A stretch of DNA of 64,000 bases from Lamellibrachia satsuma (lineage: Eukaryota > Annelida > Polychaeta > Sabellida > Siboglinidae). Shown in pieces: positions 23,928 to 36,144 of this stretch (position 1 is its first letter; every line of letters begins with the position of its first letter). The DNA lies in assembly GCA_033239005.1 (NCBI GenBank), contig BSQZ01000001.1, forward strand, positions 15,305,500-15,369,499, written 5' to 3'. Below the pieces are notes generated by a model. That model was not told where the DNA came from and did not search any database. It saw nothing but the letters and a program-made list of their open reading frames with translations. Made by a program: the position numbers and the translations under genes.

Positions 23928-24464
23928 TTACCGTAATATTTGTCACGGACATCAGGGGGTCTAAGACCCCCCTCCAAGGTCTAAAGGGGTCTTGAGATGT
24001 CTAATTCGTTGGTCGCTAGGTGTCACATAAGGTGGTACTTGTTTTTGTTGTTGCCTGTCCTAAATTGATTGCTTATTGCCAGTACTAAGCCATTGTTCCA
24101 GCATTGGTGCTTATTTTGTCTCAGTGTTTATATGAACAAAAAGGTTTTACAATATGTTAATGCTGAAGTAGTTTCGGACCTTTATAAACATTGCCATTGG
24201 GCGATAATATAGTTCGGTTTGGTCTTCGCTTCGGCTGGGTTATCAGCAACCCAGGCAGGGGCAGTCCTCTTATCAACTGTGTACTAACAAGGCCTTTCAA
24301 CAAGACATGCCTTTATACCCAGTGAGTATATACCCCTGGGGTGAAGACCTCTAACTTTTCATTGCACAGGCACATCACGTCTTGTCACACTTTACGTAGT
24401 GCCCGTGCCAAGCACGAAAGATTAAACGTTTCATATATTTTTATTTTATCTTGGATGTCAAACT
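23922..24464. other. Unassigned stretch
   Basis: No gene recognised. Confidence 0.4.
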
Positions 24465-24620
24465 TTTATTTATTTATTTTTTATCTATATCTTACATTAT
24501 TTTTACAATAATACAGATACGTTTACTGATACATTTAGAACACTTAGTTTTAGAACATTTTAGTCTGATGTGGCTAGTCTAGCCATCGTTGACGGGGGGT
24601 CCTAACACATCAACATGCAG
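24465..24620 (-). mobile_element. LINE 3' tail (minus strand) with hairpin
   Basis: Read on the minus strand: GACCCCCCGTCAACGATGG, a hairpin TGGCTAG-A-CTAGCCA (24571-24585), then AT-rich DNA ending in AAATAAATAAATAAA. This is the layout of CR1/L2-like 3' UTRs in this window. No coding part is attached. Confidence 0.5.
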
Positions 24621-25064
24621 TCCTCGTATATGGTTATCTCATGCACTATTTATTGTCAACAAATTTGTATCTTGGTTGTCAACACCCGCCCCCGAGGGCC
24701 CATCCTGATAATTCTCATGACTTTGAAGAAAGCTTGAGCCTCGGTACTGATGTCATGAACTCAAAATTATCCAAGGGTACCATCGCATTCAGTAGTATTT
24801 CGATTTTCTATAATTAGAACAATGCTTTGACGTACATCATAGGAAAGAGAAGATCGAGATCATTCCATTGGTGTAAGACAGTACACTGTTTTCTCTAACA
24901 TTATAAATGAAACAGCTTTTTTTTATATTTTGAAGGCAATTTTTTTACAGAAATAATGAAAATACCATGAACAATCCAGGTATTTTTCGAAAGAGCATTC
25001 AATTTTCTGTCAGTCAAAACATCCGGTTAGAGGATATGATTGTAAAAGGCCACCCGATTGGTCG

Positions 25065-25220
25065 AAAACTGTCACGACACAGAAGGAAACCCTGGTCCTT
25101 GTAGGACATCCCTGTCAGTTATGTGACAAAGCTGTTAAGTGGAGCCAGAAGGGTGTCAGATGTGATAACTGCTTTGTATGGTATCATGCTGATTGCATAA
25201 GCATGAACAAACAGTTATGA
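25065..25220 (+). mobile_element. LINE ORF fragment encoding a PHD-type zinc finger
   Basis: The frame reads HPCQLCDKAVKWSQKGVRC then DNCFVWYHADCISM and stops. The C-x2-C, C-x2-C, H-x2-C spacing with VWYH is the PHD finger that many invertebrate CR1-like LINEs carry ahead of their endonuclease. No endonuclease follows. Confidence 0.7.
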
Positions 25221-25482
25221 AGAACTCAACCATACAGGAGTACCATGTATTTCAATAAAAGGCCATAACTTCAATGATTAATAAGATATTTATATAATTT
25301 GTTCATGGTTTACAAACACAGTAATTGGGGTCATAAATATATACATTACACAGTCATTTCATAACTCAGCTGATGCAATTAATAAGTCAATATTGGCTAA
25401 TTAGTGCGCCAAGTCAACAGAATTGTAACTGGTGTACAAGATCATTGACATTGTGTTTTTTTATAAAGTATTAACTTTAAAT

Positions 25483-25590
25483 TTTTTAGTCTTGTTTTTA
25501 ACTTTTAGCGTAAGTTTTATACCGCTGCCCCATGTAGAGTTTATTCCTCGATACTCGGGGCATCTACAGTGTTATAAAGAAAGTATTTGA
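25483..25590 (+). mobile_element. LINE 3' UTR copy with possible pseudoknot
   Basis: Matches 37640-37794 nearly base for base through CCCCATGTAGAGTTTATTCC, ACTCGGGGCATCTACAG and TTATAAAGAAAG. It may belong with the PHD fragment just upstream, with the middle deleted. Confidence 0.65.
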
Positions 25591-26612
25591 ACTAAACAAA
25601 AATATTTACGATTAGTTTGCACTCAATCAATAAAATAATTAATAACAATTAGCTTGCACTCAATAAAATAATTAATTGTTAGTGTTATTTAGAATAAATC
25701 TCTTGCGCAAAGTTTTTTTAAGATTTAAAAAAAATATTGAAAATGCATTATTTTATAAAATTCTTGTATTTTTCTATGATCTAGCCAAGGCCGAAACAAC
25801 ATAACCAATAATAATAATAATATATAAAACAGATGGTATTGACTTTGTAGTGAATTCAATTTGAACAGAGAAATGTAAATAACTGAATAAGTCATGATTT
25901 TGTTCTGGAGATTTGCTCTCAGTGTCTCTGATCCATAAAACACAATGTTGCATGTGACTAAAACCACATTTCGTGTTCGCGCGGAATAAAGATTTTTCCC
26001 CCACATACTAACTTCAACCTATAGAACATGTTTACAACAGTGACATATTCTGAGGAATTGGGGCTACTTGCATTAGAAACTATGGCGTATAATTGACGTT
26101 TGTAAACTTTATTTTGGTTAAATTTTGATAAGAACCAGTAATCGCCGTGGCACTAACCCCGGTAATTGTGAGTGGATTTTCGTGTCTAGGGGTGTTGTGA
26201 AGGTTTTAATGCTTGGAATTCGAAAAATATAAAAAGTTTAAGGCTGAATTCTTCTAAAAGTAGATACCTGCTGAACTGAAATATTATTGCCAGTATCCTT
26301 GACAATATAATGATAGCAATTTGGACAATGTACTGTAATACAACAATGAAATACAAGTGGTCAGGTATATCCACTTAGTCACAGATTAAAATTTAAGTAA
26401 ATTCAGAGACATCAACCTTTTTATTTCCTGAAATTGGCTTATTTGACGCAGAATGAGCCACATTTGCAACAACAGACTAGTGAACTAAAAAAAGTAATTT
26501 TTTATGCCATGAACTAATTTCACCAAAGCATGAAACTAAATTTTAAAATCACACAGTATTGTTGCTTATGTGAAACAAAATAATATATGCTTGTTTCTGA
26601 CGTTTCTCTCAG
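25591..26612. other. Sequence upstream of SC5D coding exon
   Basis: AT-rich, with a short ATA repeat (25806-25826). It must contain or be an SC5D 5' intron, since 26611-26612 is a splice acceptor. No first exon could be fixed. Confidence 0.4.
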
Positions 26613-26844
26613 GTACATCATCTGATAATCGGCCATGGATGTTGCTCTGAAGTACTCCGATGAGTACTTCTTCACACCATATGTTTACCCCAAGTCTTGG
26701 CCCGAGGAGGACCTGTTGAGGCAGTTCCTCAGCCTCAATGTCATAGTTGATGTGGGAGGTACTCTGCTCTACCTCATCACGGCCTCACTTAGCTGGTTCT
26801 TCATCTTCGACAGCCGTCTCCTGCAACATCCCAAGGCACTTGAG
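26613..26844 (+). CDS. SC5D: SC5D exon with start codon
   Basis: Acceptor GTTTCTCTCAG at 26612; 22 bases of leader, ATG at 26635, 70 codons, donor GTAGGC. Confidence 0.94.
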
Positions 26845-29800
26845 GTAGGCACACTGAGTCAGCAGCACACATTGCCTCTATCAGAGATTGGGCGATTACA
26901 CTAGTGTAATCAAATTACTGCTTAAAATTATGAGTACTATTACGAGTACAGTTCCTTACAAAATGAGTATAAAGAAAAAAGTTGGCATGCACTGTAGTTA
27001 GGATCTGGGCAACAGAAATGTGCACAAGAAAATTGTGATTGTCATCATGATTATGATTATTTGTTTTTTTTTACCAATTGAGTACGATTACTAAAACATT
27101 TTTTATGCTTACCGAGTATGTGACACTGTCACGCAATAGTCGTATAAATAATTAATACCATTGGACTATAAAAGCCAGTTAACATGTTTTACACTGCGAG
27201 TATAACTCGAATTAAGATGAAATAACAATGAAAACTATTCACATTATTGCTCGAACGCAGTTCACGTATCACTCGCTAACAATTCACCTATCACTCGAAC
27301 ACCGCCCACACACTACTTGTGTCACTGGTTCCCAGACAGTCCATCTTTTCCTGCCGCTCAACCGGCCACGCCCTCACACGACGCTCCAGCTCGCCCTCTG
27401 CTGCGTATATGTCTCTCTGCTATTCAGCCCAAGCTGGTTGCCAGTTGTTATATCCCAAGCTGGTTCTGTATGATACAATTTAACCCAATCACCATGCCAA
27501 CAGTAAATAATTACCATATACACGTGAATAACAACGCAATGATAATCATATCAGTTTACCATTTGAATTATACAAAATACGATTACAGGGCGTGTCACCC
27601 AACAAGCTCTATGCCAACAAAGGCCGACACACTTGATGCAAATAATGGCTTAATTCTAGGTCAGTTCTAAAAACCATATTTACAGTAGATGATTCTTCAA
27701 CTTCATAATATGTATTAACACATAGGACATACGACTATATCTAAATACATATACACATTTATGCAATAACCAACACAAGTCCGATGTAGTAGAGGTTGAA
27801 AAGGGCCAAATAAATGACGTTTTATTGCAAAGTGGACTGCTTATCACGCAGCCACTTTGGGAAGCACATTAACAGGAATGTGAGCTCCTCAAAGCAAACC
27901 AGACAGGAACTGAACACATGTACAGCCCCGTCCGGCAAGTTTCTCAGATCCCACATTCCTACAGGCATGACGATAATATATATATACATCAAGAAGTCGT
28001 CATGAACATGTAATGCAAAGAATACAGACATTCCACCACCAATACACAAATTTAATTACAAACAGGTGGGGCCATTTCGCCACAAGGTCACCCACAAACA
28101 TGTGACCACCCCACCGCGACCTCAGCTAACAATGTAATAGATAATACTTACGCCAGTCGCTTCTGGCATTGTTCAAGTTGTGCTGCGTCACACCATTTGT
28201 TGTATCTGCTTCCTTGCACGCTTCCAACCGAGTTATTTTCTCGTAACTTTGTTAGCTTCATGCAGCTTTCTACTGACACACAATTAATGAATTGCAGTAT
28301 AGTTGCCTTCTTGCAACTTATCACCAGCCGTTTCTTAACTATTGCAGCTGCCTCCTTGCGAACTACAATCGACCGACCATCTCTTAACTATTGCAGCCGC
28401 CTCCTCGCGAACTACAATCGACCAACCCTGGTTAGAACAGTCCCCAGTGTATATATAGTCTACCAGTCAATGATACGCTTCAGTAAACATTACCAGCCTG
28501 TTACCTTACTGCTTAGCCTGGCTCGACAATAGCTATATAACCCTTGTTACGTAAGATAGTGACTATCACTACGACTCTAGTATAACCATAAAATAAATGT
28601 ATAATATACACATTGTCACAGAGTAGGACTACTCTAGCTCTGACTAATCTGTACTAATCTTCGCATGCACGTCACTGTAAACTTGGTAGATATCCGCCAT
28701 CTGAAATTTTCTGTAAATACAAACCATACCATACTATTTTCTTGACTCTGTTGACATGTTGTTTGTTTCAGAACCAGGTACAGCGGGAGATCACCTTCAC
28801 GCTACAGTCTATTCCGTTTATGGGTCTACCTACAGCTGCCCTCTTTCTCCTTGAGGTTCGAGGTTACTCACGTCTTTATGACAGCGTCGATGAAGCAAGA
28901 TTTGGTAGGTTTCACTACACGAGGCAGAATCCACAAAAGTGTGTCTGGTACTTTGTTGACATGTACTAAGCAAATATTTGACATATTGATTTCGTGTATT
29001 CACTCAGAGGGTAACACTTGTTTTGACTGAACATAAAATAGCTTTTTATATACCGACCTGACAGTTCAGCCAAAACAAGTGTTGATTGCATGCATCCAAC
29101 TCATGGTTAAAATATCCATAGAAAGTCTAGTGTAGACAATAATAATACTTCTTACAAAAAACACTTCATTTTAGTATGCATTTTATTTTTATTACGTTAA
29201 GCACTATTCGTTTGGTACATTCATATTGTGAATGAACTTTATCACACAGCCAAGCAAAATGGAATTTAGTGTCATGATTTAAACAAGAATTTAATTTTCC
29301 ACTATGTCCAAGTAGAAATTAAAATGTTTACTTAGAACTTTAGATCGATGAGCAGATTGCATTTACAAATGTAAATTGAGTGGAGTTGTCAGATAATCAT
29401 TTGTTTGAAGAGATATAGAGAAAGTTTAAACAATTGCCACTACAGCCTGTGTATGTTGAATATAATTTGACTTATTCCAAGTCATGTTGTTTACTTTGTT
29501 GTTTGTTTTCTACTATATTTTGTTATTTGATGAACAAATTTGTTTTTGTGTTAAATAGCCAGGTTTTTCAATGGTGATTACAATGATTACCAGCAATGTA
29601 TTTTTTTTAATAAGTACAATTAATGTTATTTGCACATCAGCATTTTATTGCACTAGTTGTTCAGCAGAAAATAAATACATTTATTTTAAATATTAGTGCG
29701 AAACCTGGGATTTTGGTTGGCCCAGGTTTCCACCGGGTTAAAGTTTTAGCTGGGCTGCTGGGTTTTTGGTGCCAACCATGCAGAATATACGCTAGTTATG

Positions 29801-30365
29801 TGAGCTCAAACATCTGTTTGCAGTTGCTAGCAGGTGAAGAGATGTGTGGTGTGTTGCAGGCTGGTGGAGTATTGCAGGAACTCTGTTGACATTCATCATG
29901 TTCACTGACTTCATCATCTACTGGATCCACCGATGGCTGCATCACCCACTAATCTATAAGAATATCCACAAGCCACATCACCAGTGGAAGGTGCCAAGTC
30001 CATTTGCCAGTCATGCCTTCCACCCTCTTGATGGTTTTGCACAGAGTCTGCCCTATCACATCTATGTTTTCTTATTCCCCATGCATAAGTTTGTCTATCT
30101 GCTGCTCTATGTGCTGGTTAATATGTGGACAGTGTCAATCCATGATGGTGACTACCGTGTGCCAAAGTTCCTGAAGCCCTTCATTAACGGTTCAGCCCAT
30201 CACATGGACCATCATGTGTACTACAACTACAACTATGGCCAGTACTTCACGTTGTGGGACCGCATTGGGGGCTCATTCCGTTATCCAACTGCATACGAGG
30301 GCAATGGTCCACTTGACCAAGTGAAGAAAATGCAGGATGGCAAGTTAGGAAAGAAAGCACAATAA
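26635..30365 (+). CDS. SC5D: Lathosterol oxidase / sterol C5-desaturase (complete coding sequence)
   Basis: It introduces the C5-C6 double bond into lathosterol-type sterols in the ER membrane, using cytochrome b5 electrons, and belongs to the fatty acid hydroxylase superfamily. Three coding exons, 26635-26844, 28772-28904 and 29860-30365, join in phases 0 and 1 to give 282 residues, close to the usual length of about 300. The N-terminus has YFFTPYVYP and a membrane segment near residues 35-57. Three di-iron histidine boxes are intact: HRWLH (138-142), HKPHH (151-155) and HHMDHH (228-233), the last followed by YNYGQYFTLWDRIGGS. The ATG is preceded by GGCC and a 22-base leader after a splice acceptor, so an upstream non-coding exon exists. 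All catalytic residues are present and the gene looks functional. Its first intron carries a solo LTR. It converges with GK. Confidence 0.96.
27119..28620 (+). mobile_element. Solo LTR of an LTR retrotransposon in SC5D intron 1
   Basis: Starts TGTGACA and ends TGTCACA, a perfect 7-bp inverted terminal pair, and is flanked by a 5-bp duplication GAGTA (27114-27118 and 28621-28625). Near the 3' end are a TATATATA box (28450-28457) and AATAAA (28592-28597) in the order expected for U3-R-U5 on the + strand. A 49-bp direct repeat lies inside (28332-28429). No internal retroviral-type genes remain, so recombination between two LTRs is inferred. Length is 1502 bp. Which LTR clade it is from cannot be told. 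Confidence 0.85.
28332..28429 (+). repeat. 49-bp tandem duplication inside the LTR U3
   Basis: Two copies of CTTAACTATTGCAGC...GCGAACTACAATCGACC differing at a few bases; possibly a duplicated enhancer. Confidence 0.85.
28772..28904 (+). CDS. SC5D: SC5D middle exon
   Basis: Acceptor GTTTGTTTCAG, frame NQVQREITFTLQSIPF to DEARFG, donor GTAGGT, leaving one base of the glycine codon. Confidence 0.95.
29860..30365 (+). CDS. SC5D: SC5D terminal coding exon with the three histidine boxes
   Basis: Acceptor GTGTGTTGCAG; completes the split Gly and encodes residues 115-282 including all histidine boxes; stop TAA at 30363. Confidence 0.96.
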
Positions 30366-30366
30366 A
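30361..30366 (+). promoter_or_regulatory. AATAAA overlapping the SC5D stop codon
   Basis: The last codons CAA TAA A form AATAAA. Whether it is used is unknown; a 3' UTR running to a second signal is equally likely. Confidence 0.35.
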
Positions 30367-32400
30367 GATCAATTGCCCACCAAAACTACATATGTGGTAA
30401 ATCAGGGTTAAATGGTTTGAGTACTCGGTAGAAAAATGGTAGAAATGTTTTCAGTGCAAACAGGTATCAAATATTACACCACTCAGCAACATTTCAGTTG
30501 TGTTCACACTTTATAAACTATTGTATTCAAGATTTAATGAAACCTAATCCTAACATGTGGCTTTACTTAATCAGATTTGTTATTTGAGAAGATGAACTGG
30601 TGTTATAGGACAGGTCAGGTGTGCATTATGGTTGATTGATGCAAGTGTGAACAGCTTTTATCTAACAAAGAATTGTAGTGGGTTGTCCTTCAGTGTGGGC
30701 AGTAAGAGCAGACCTAACAAAGTCCACGTTTGCTGCCCCCAGCAAACTGTGCAACATTGTCTTGCCAGACTGCATCAGAACATCACCACCATTACTCAAA
30801 AACAGATTTAAATTTACAATATAGTTTGGTTAATAATTACATAAATACATTGTGTGGCTGATGAAATATATCGATGCAATGAACAAAGCAACGCATTACC
30901 ATTTCTATCCTAAATTACCAATTCTGTTAAGACAAAGCGAGTTTTTTTTTTTACCATATATACTTTCTCTACCATTACTCCCTGGTAGAAAAGCATTTCT
31001 ACACTATGCCCATATATCTACCCACCATAGTTTATGACATAGTTTTGTACTTGATAATTTGCTATCTTGTGTGTAAATGGACTATTTTGTGTACTTGCAG
31101 TATTGTATTCCTATAATATATATGTATGTAATGTATATGTCACTATGTGTTGTTTAAGTAAGTTGTATGGTTATATACATGTATCTAGATGATCTATTTA
31201 TATTAGTGGTTACATCTTCACCTTCTTTGTAATAGGCTATAACATTGGAGAGATTCCTTTCACATAACATTTGCAGTAGTTAGTTCAGTATTAACTATTC
31301 TAATTGGGCTGTTTATTTTGAACACTGTTGAAATAACAAGATGAATCTCTCAGTGTGTTTGGGTTTGGGTCAAATTATAATCTCATCTAAATACTAAAAG
31401 CATACTTTCATGTTGAGTATTATTGTGACTGTCAGTGATCATCCATATTGGCACTACCACCAGTAGAAAGCTAGGTAATTTAATTTGGAAAATGCCAGAA
31501 AAGCGTGAACTTAAAGGGTAAAATAGTTCAAACATAGCAATTTTGACTTGGCTGAGTAAAATAGATGCACGCATTTTGTTGTCTTTACCATTCTACATTG
31601 ACTATCAGTCAGCAAGTGTTAGTTTGTATGATAAACAGCTCTCTCTGAACCAGCAATAATATCACCGAACTTGGGAGTCTTGGTTAGAACAATTGAGTGG
31701 ATACAAATGATGGTGGTCACTTCTGGCAGTGTGACGTGGAACGCTTTGCCATTAACACGTTAACCAAGATTTAAAACACTCCGTTTTAATTGTATGTATT
31801 TAATGTTATACATTTCAGGCTGATATTTAGACTAAATTGAGTGTCATGTACATCGTGTATTTGAGATTTTACAGAAAAAAAACATGATGTTCTAAAGCAA
31901 CAATGTGTTGTGTAATTAAAACAAAGGAACACAACTATGTAATTGTTGCTGCGTAAAGTTAGAATAAATGCTCCGTCAGCCCATGTGTTGACACTTGTCT
32001 TATGCATCAATTCAAGATTGTGTCATGTTCAGCTTATGTCACTGTGCAGGGGTTATTTTTATGTGCTTTGTGTTAATCATATTCTCTTTCATTACATCTG
32101 TCGGTTTTTACACGTCATGTGGTTACTTCCTAACTGAAAACTTTGACTTAATTATATCTTTTAGTAGAAAAAATTAGTCTTCAAGCTAAACATATGGTTT
32201 AATGTGAATGAGTTATGGTGCTTTGGTCAAATGTTATTAGAGTGATGTCTGGCTCATTTTCTCAGAGCACACAAAGTGGTAATATCATTAACATAGCTGC
32301 ATCTTTATAAAGACGTACAAAAACATACTAAGTAAAGTTAATATGGTATTTACTTGTTGTATTGGCTACATTTGACAACATTGTGTATAATCCAATAAAG
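30367..32400 (+). other. Probable SC5D 3' UTR and downstream DNA
   Basis: Unique-looking AT-rich sequence without coding potential. A good AATAAA occurs at 32394-32399 and another near 31962. I recognise nothing else in it. Confidence 0.4.
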
Positions 32401-32769
32401 ACATGTGAGAAATGTTTCTGTGAACACATTGTGAATTTTGTACAATACCTTCTTTTACTATATTTACCAAATACGCTGGCATATAGACAGCATGGTTTTG
32501 GAGGTAAGCTTCAAATATGCATAAAAAATTTTTTAGTGTGTGTGTTTGTCAGTGTGCGTGTGTGTGTGTGTGCCAATGTGTGTGTGCTAGTGTAACACCA
32601 CATAAACCCACGATTTTAACTGGACTGTGTCAATATGTAGCAATGACCTGTCGGCAGACTAAACGACTACCATCAGAGTCAGTATGAACCCTGGTTATAA
32701 ACTCCCAGAGCTTCCGCCCAAACCCAGACATCATTATTTGTTCAGTCACTCCTTCAGCAACAAGTGTAA

Positions 32770-34650
32770 ACCAGATGGATGAGATTGAGAACACCCTGGA
32801 CTCTGTCAAAACGAATGACATTGTCTGGATAGGAGGTGATCTAAATGTCCCTGATATCAACTGGAAAGATCAACTGAACTGACAAAATACCCACAGAAGA
32901 TAAGCAACTTTTTCCTCAACAAAGTCAATGACCTCAAATAAATGATCAGCCGACTAGAGGTGATACAATCCTGGACATCTTCCTAACTAACAGGCCAAAC
33001 CTGGTCACACGAAATTCCACCATACCAGGCCTGGGGGTTCATGATCTTGTGCTCATTGACAACCGCATACATTTGTGATGAAAGACACCGATACATTTGT
33101 GATGAAAGACACCGATACATTTGTGATGAAAGACACCGATACATTTGTGAAGAAAGACACCGATACATTTGTGAAGAAAGACACCGATACATTTGTGAAG
33201 ACACCGATACATTTTGTATCAGTTTGAAACAGACTGTACAAATCAGTCTGTCGAACAAATGTGGCAATCTGTACACCAGCATCTGACGACCATGATGGAG
33301 AAGCATGTACCAACAAAGAACAGCTCAACCAAGCACCACCAACCATGGATCAACAACAACACGAAGACGCAATCTTGTCGGAAGTATCGGGCATGGAGAT
33401 TGGCCAAAACGAATAAAGCCAAGTACTGGGAAAGATACAAGATCATCAAAAAAGAAACCAGGCGAATAAACAGACGAGCTTAGCAAAAGTTTATAAAAGA
33501 CATTATTGCTGAAGACACAGCAAACATGTGGCGGGCTCATGAACGGGTTCACCCATAGTGGAAGTAAGGCCACGGCTGACATCTTCAATGACCTGTTCTG
33601 CAATGTTGTTGATGATATGTCCAAGCTGGATGAAAACATCCATCCAGACATGCTTGATATTACTGTCGGCAAAAAAGGAGTGTACACATTATTAGCAGAC
33701 TTGAACCAGAGGAAAGCTGTAAGACCAGATGGTATTCAATGTCACCTTCTCCAATGTGTAGCTAAAGAGATCGAACCCGGCCTGACCCTCATGTTCAACA
33801 AATCTCTCACAGCAGGCCAAGTCCTGCAATCATGAAACACGCACTGGTCCAACTCATTTTTAAAAAGGAACACGGTTGAAGCAGCAAGTTACCACAACTT
33901 CAACAACATCATCTCGGATGCTCAAGATGGATTCCGCAAGAAACGCTCCTGCGAAATTCAACTAATTCTCACGGTTGCCAACCTGGCACGTGAAATCGAT
34001 AAAGGTAGTCATCAGACATGATGCTCTTGGGTTTGTCTAAAGCCTTCGACAGAGTACCACATCATAGACTCCTCCTCAAACTAAAATCATACGGTATCAA
34101 AGGCAACACCAATAAATGGATGTGACATAGACAGAACTCGACAAGTGGTTGTTGAAGGTCAACTCTCGTACACTGGTGCAGTCACATCAGGATATTCCCA
34201 GGGCTCTGTCCTTGGCCCTACACTCTTTCTCATCTACGTCAATGACCTTGGTGACAGTATTAACTCCACAATACGCCTCTGCTGACGACACTATACCTCA
34301 CAACACCATAAAGACTGCCAACTAACTCCACCCAACTACAAGATGACATCAGAACACTCAAATCCCGGGAAGGAAGATGGCAGATGGCCTTCAATGAAGC
34401 GAAATGTCATCAACTAACCATCACCAAGAAAAGAAATAACATCTCCTAAAGCTACACGTTGCACAACCAAACCCTGGATAAAGTAACAAGCGCCAAATAC
34501 CTAGGAGTTGAGATTACTGAAAATCTCCATGGGGAAAGCATATACACTGTACAAGCAACTGCAGCCAAGACCAACCAAATGAGAGCCTTCGCCTACATTG
34601 ACCTACACAGGCACAGCACATTTTCAATGAGCATGTTATGAAAGTAGATT
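32770..34650 (+). mobile_element. Decayed CR1-like LINE, plus strand
   Basis: Pieces in order: endonuclease (WIGGDLNVPDINWK near 32830; ISRPTRGDTILDIFLT near 32945), linker (33214-33483, KKETRRINRR), start of reverse transcriptase (33590-33830, LADLNQRKAVRPDGI), then GFRKKRSCEIQL, LSKAFDRVPHH, and SQGSVLGPTLFLIYVNDL (34200-34250), and YLGVEI near 34500. Stops and frameshifts are frequent. A 24-bp minisatellite has expanded within the endonuclease region. Confidence 0.85.
33066..33215. repeat. 24-bp minisatellite inside a LINE endonuclease
   Basis: About six copies of GATACATTTGTGATGAAAGA plus CACC; later copies have AAG for ATG. The unit is a multiple of three, so it stays open in several frames. 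Confidence 0.95.
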
Positions 34651-34889
34651 CACAGATCAGACAATGATTTCATAATCTGCTGAGGATACTGCTCAAGCTG
34701 AGCGTTGTTGCACCATCTCCGGTGAGGATTTAAGATGTTGCTGGTGGGGATCACACAACACTGCTGCATATTCTTGTGAGGCTTTTGTAGCTGTGTGTTT
34801 GGACAGCTGTTGGACATCCCTCAAGGGATGTGCGCAGCGCAATTTGATGAAAACGGTCCTTTGGCCGTAAAGCAAATAAAATACTTTAT

Positions 34890-36005
34890 ACAACAGTTAA
34901 AAGAATAAAAACATGGAGAATGTTCCTAGCCGTTGCATACAACCCTTTGCCTCCCCATTGCAGACGAAAAGGCGTTGGGTGTGGGCAGGTTGATGATGTC
35001 ATCTGTGAGGGTGTTCCATGAGGGTCTTTACAAAGAATGAGCCTCTATATAGGTCAGTCTTGGAAGGGGGTACTTTGAAGCGGTGGCTGTTGTTGTTTGC
35101 TTGTCTTTGTAGAATGTTGTGAGCTTCGTATGTGGTGGGTTGGATCCTACGTCTGTTTCTGGTGACGGCTGTGAGGAAGGCGTCCGCAGGGAGGGCTGGG
35201 ACCAGGCCTTGTGCTATTTTGTACAGCATTGTCAGCCCGAGTTACCTGCGTTGTTTTTCAAATGCATCCAGGCTCCCGAGATCTATTTGAGGTAGGCGTC
35301 CCACAAAACCTCCCCATATTCTAGGGTGGATCCAACGAGAGCGATGTACGCAAGGCGTCGACACTCCTGCGGGCAGTTCCGGAGGTTCCAGCATAGAAGT
35401 CCAGCATTCATCCAGCTTTCTTGCCCAGGCCGGTGATGTGTGTTGACCACTTCAGGTTGAATCTGGATGCCGATATAGAGGTGTTGTTCTACATGTTGGA
35501 GAATGGTGCCCCCGAAGCTATAGTAGAAGTGCGATCTGGGTTTGGTGGAGATGACGTGGCACTTCTGAGCATTGAAGCGTATCCCCCACCGGGCTGCCCA
35601 TTCCTCGAGGCTGTTGACGTTGGACTGCAGGGTGAGGTGATCTTGAAAGGAGCGGGCCTACCGATAGAGCAGGTAGTAATTACCGAAGAGTCGTACTGTG
35701 AACTTCACGGTGTCCGGCAGAATATTGATGTGGCACAGAGAAAGTAATGGGCCCAACACTGTAGCTTGGGGATGCTGGACTCTACTGCCACCTCTTTGGA
35801 GGCCTCTCCTTCCACAACTACTCTCATCATGCGTTTGGTCAAGAATTTAGTTAGCCAGGTGTGGACAGTGCCGTGCACGCCGTAGTGGTCCAACTTGTGG
35901 AGTAACCTGCTGTAGGGCACTTTGTCGAAAGCCTTGCTAAAATCCTGAATGACGATGTCATTTTGGTGGCCAGTGTCATGTGATGAGAGGATGCACCTTG
36001 GTCAG
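34890..36005 (-). mobile_element. Decayed CR1-like LINE, minus strand, tail to tail with its neighbour
   Basis: Minus-strand pieces: VPYSRLLHKLDHYGVHG and SSIPQATVLGPLLF (35920-35740, one frameshift), then SLEEWAARWGIRFNAQKC (near 35600), GSTLEYGEVLWD (near 35330) and the C-terminus IAQGLVPALPADAF (35229-34999). The same family type as the plus-strand LINE, pointing at it. Confidence 0.82.
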
Positions 36006-36144
36006 TGGAGTACTGTATTTTGGACTTGTAACAGAGATAGTTAATGAATTTGTTTTAACTCGTTAGATTTTGTCAATAAAAGAATGTTGCCACGGATTCA
36101 AAATAACATTGCGTCTGCAGTACTCCAACTAGCTTCTGACTAGA

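Noticed and set aside
24160..24450. tRNA-derived SINE
   Set aside because: I looked for A and B box promoter motifs and a tail and could not find a convincing pair.
25995..26170. SC5D first exon
   Set aside because: A weak donor-like GTAATT exists near 26160, but nothing distinguishes it from other sites; not annotated.
27119..28620. Complete LTR retrotransposon or endogenous retrovirus
   Set aside because: Only one LTR with its target duplication is present; no gag, pol or envelope-like sequence lies beside it.
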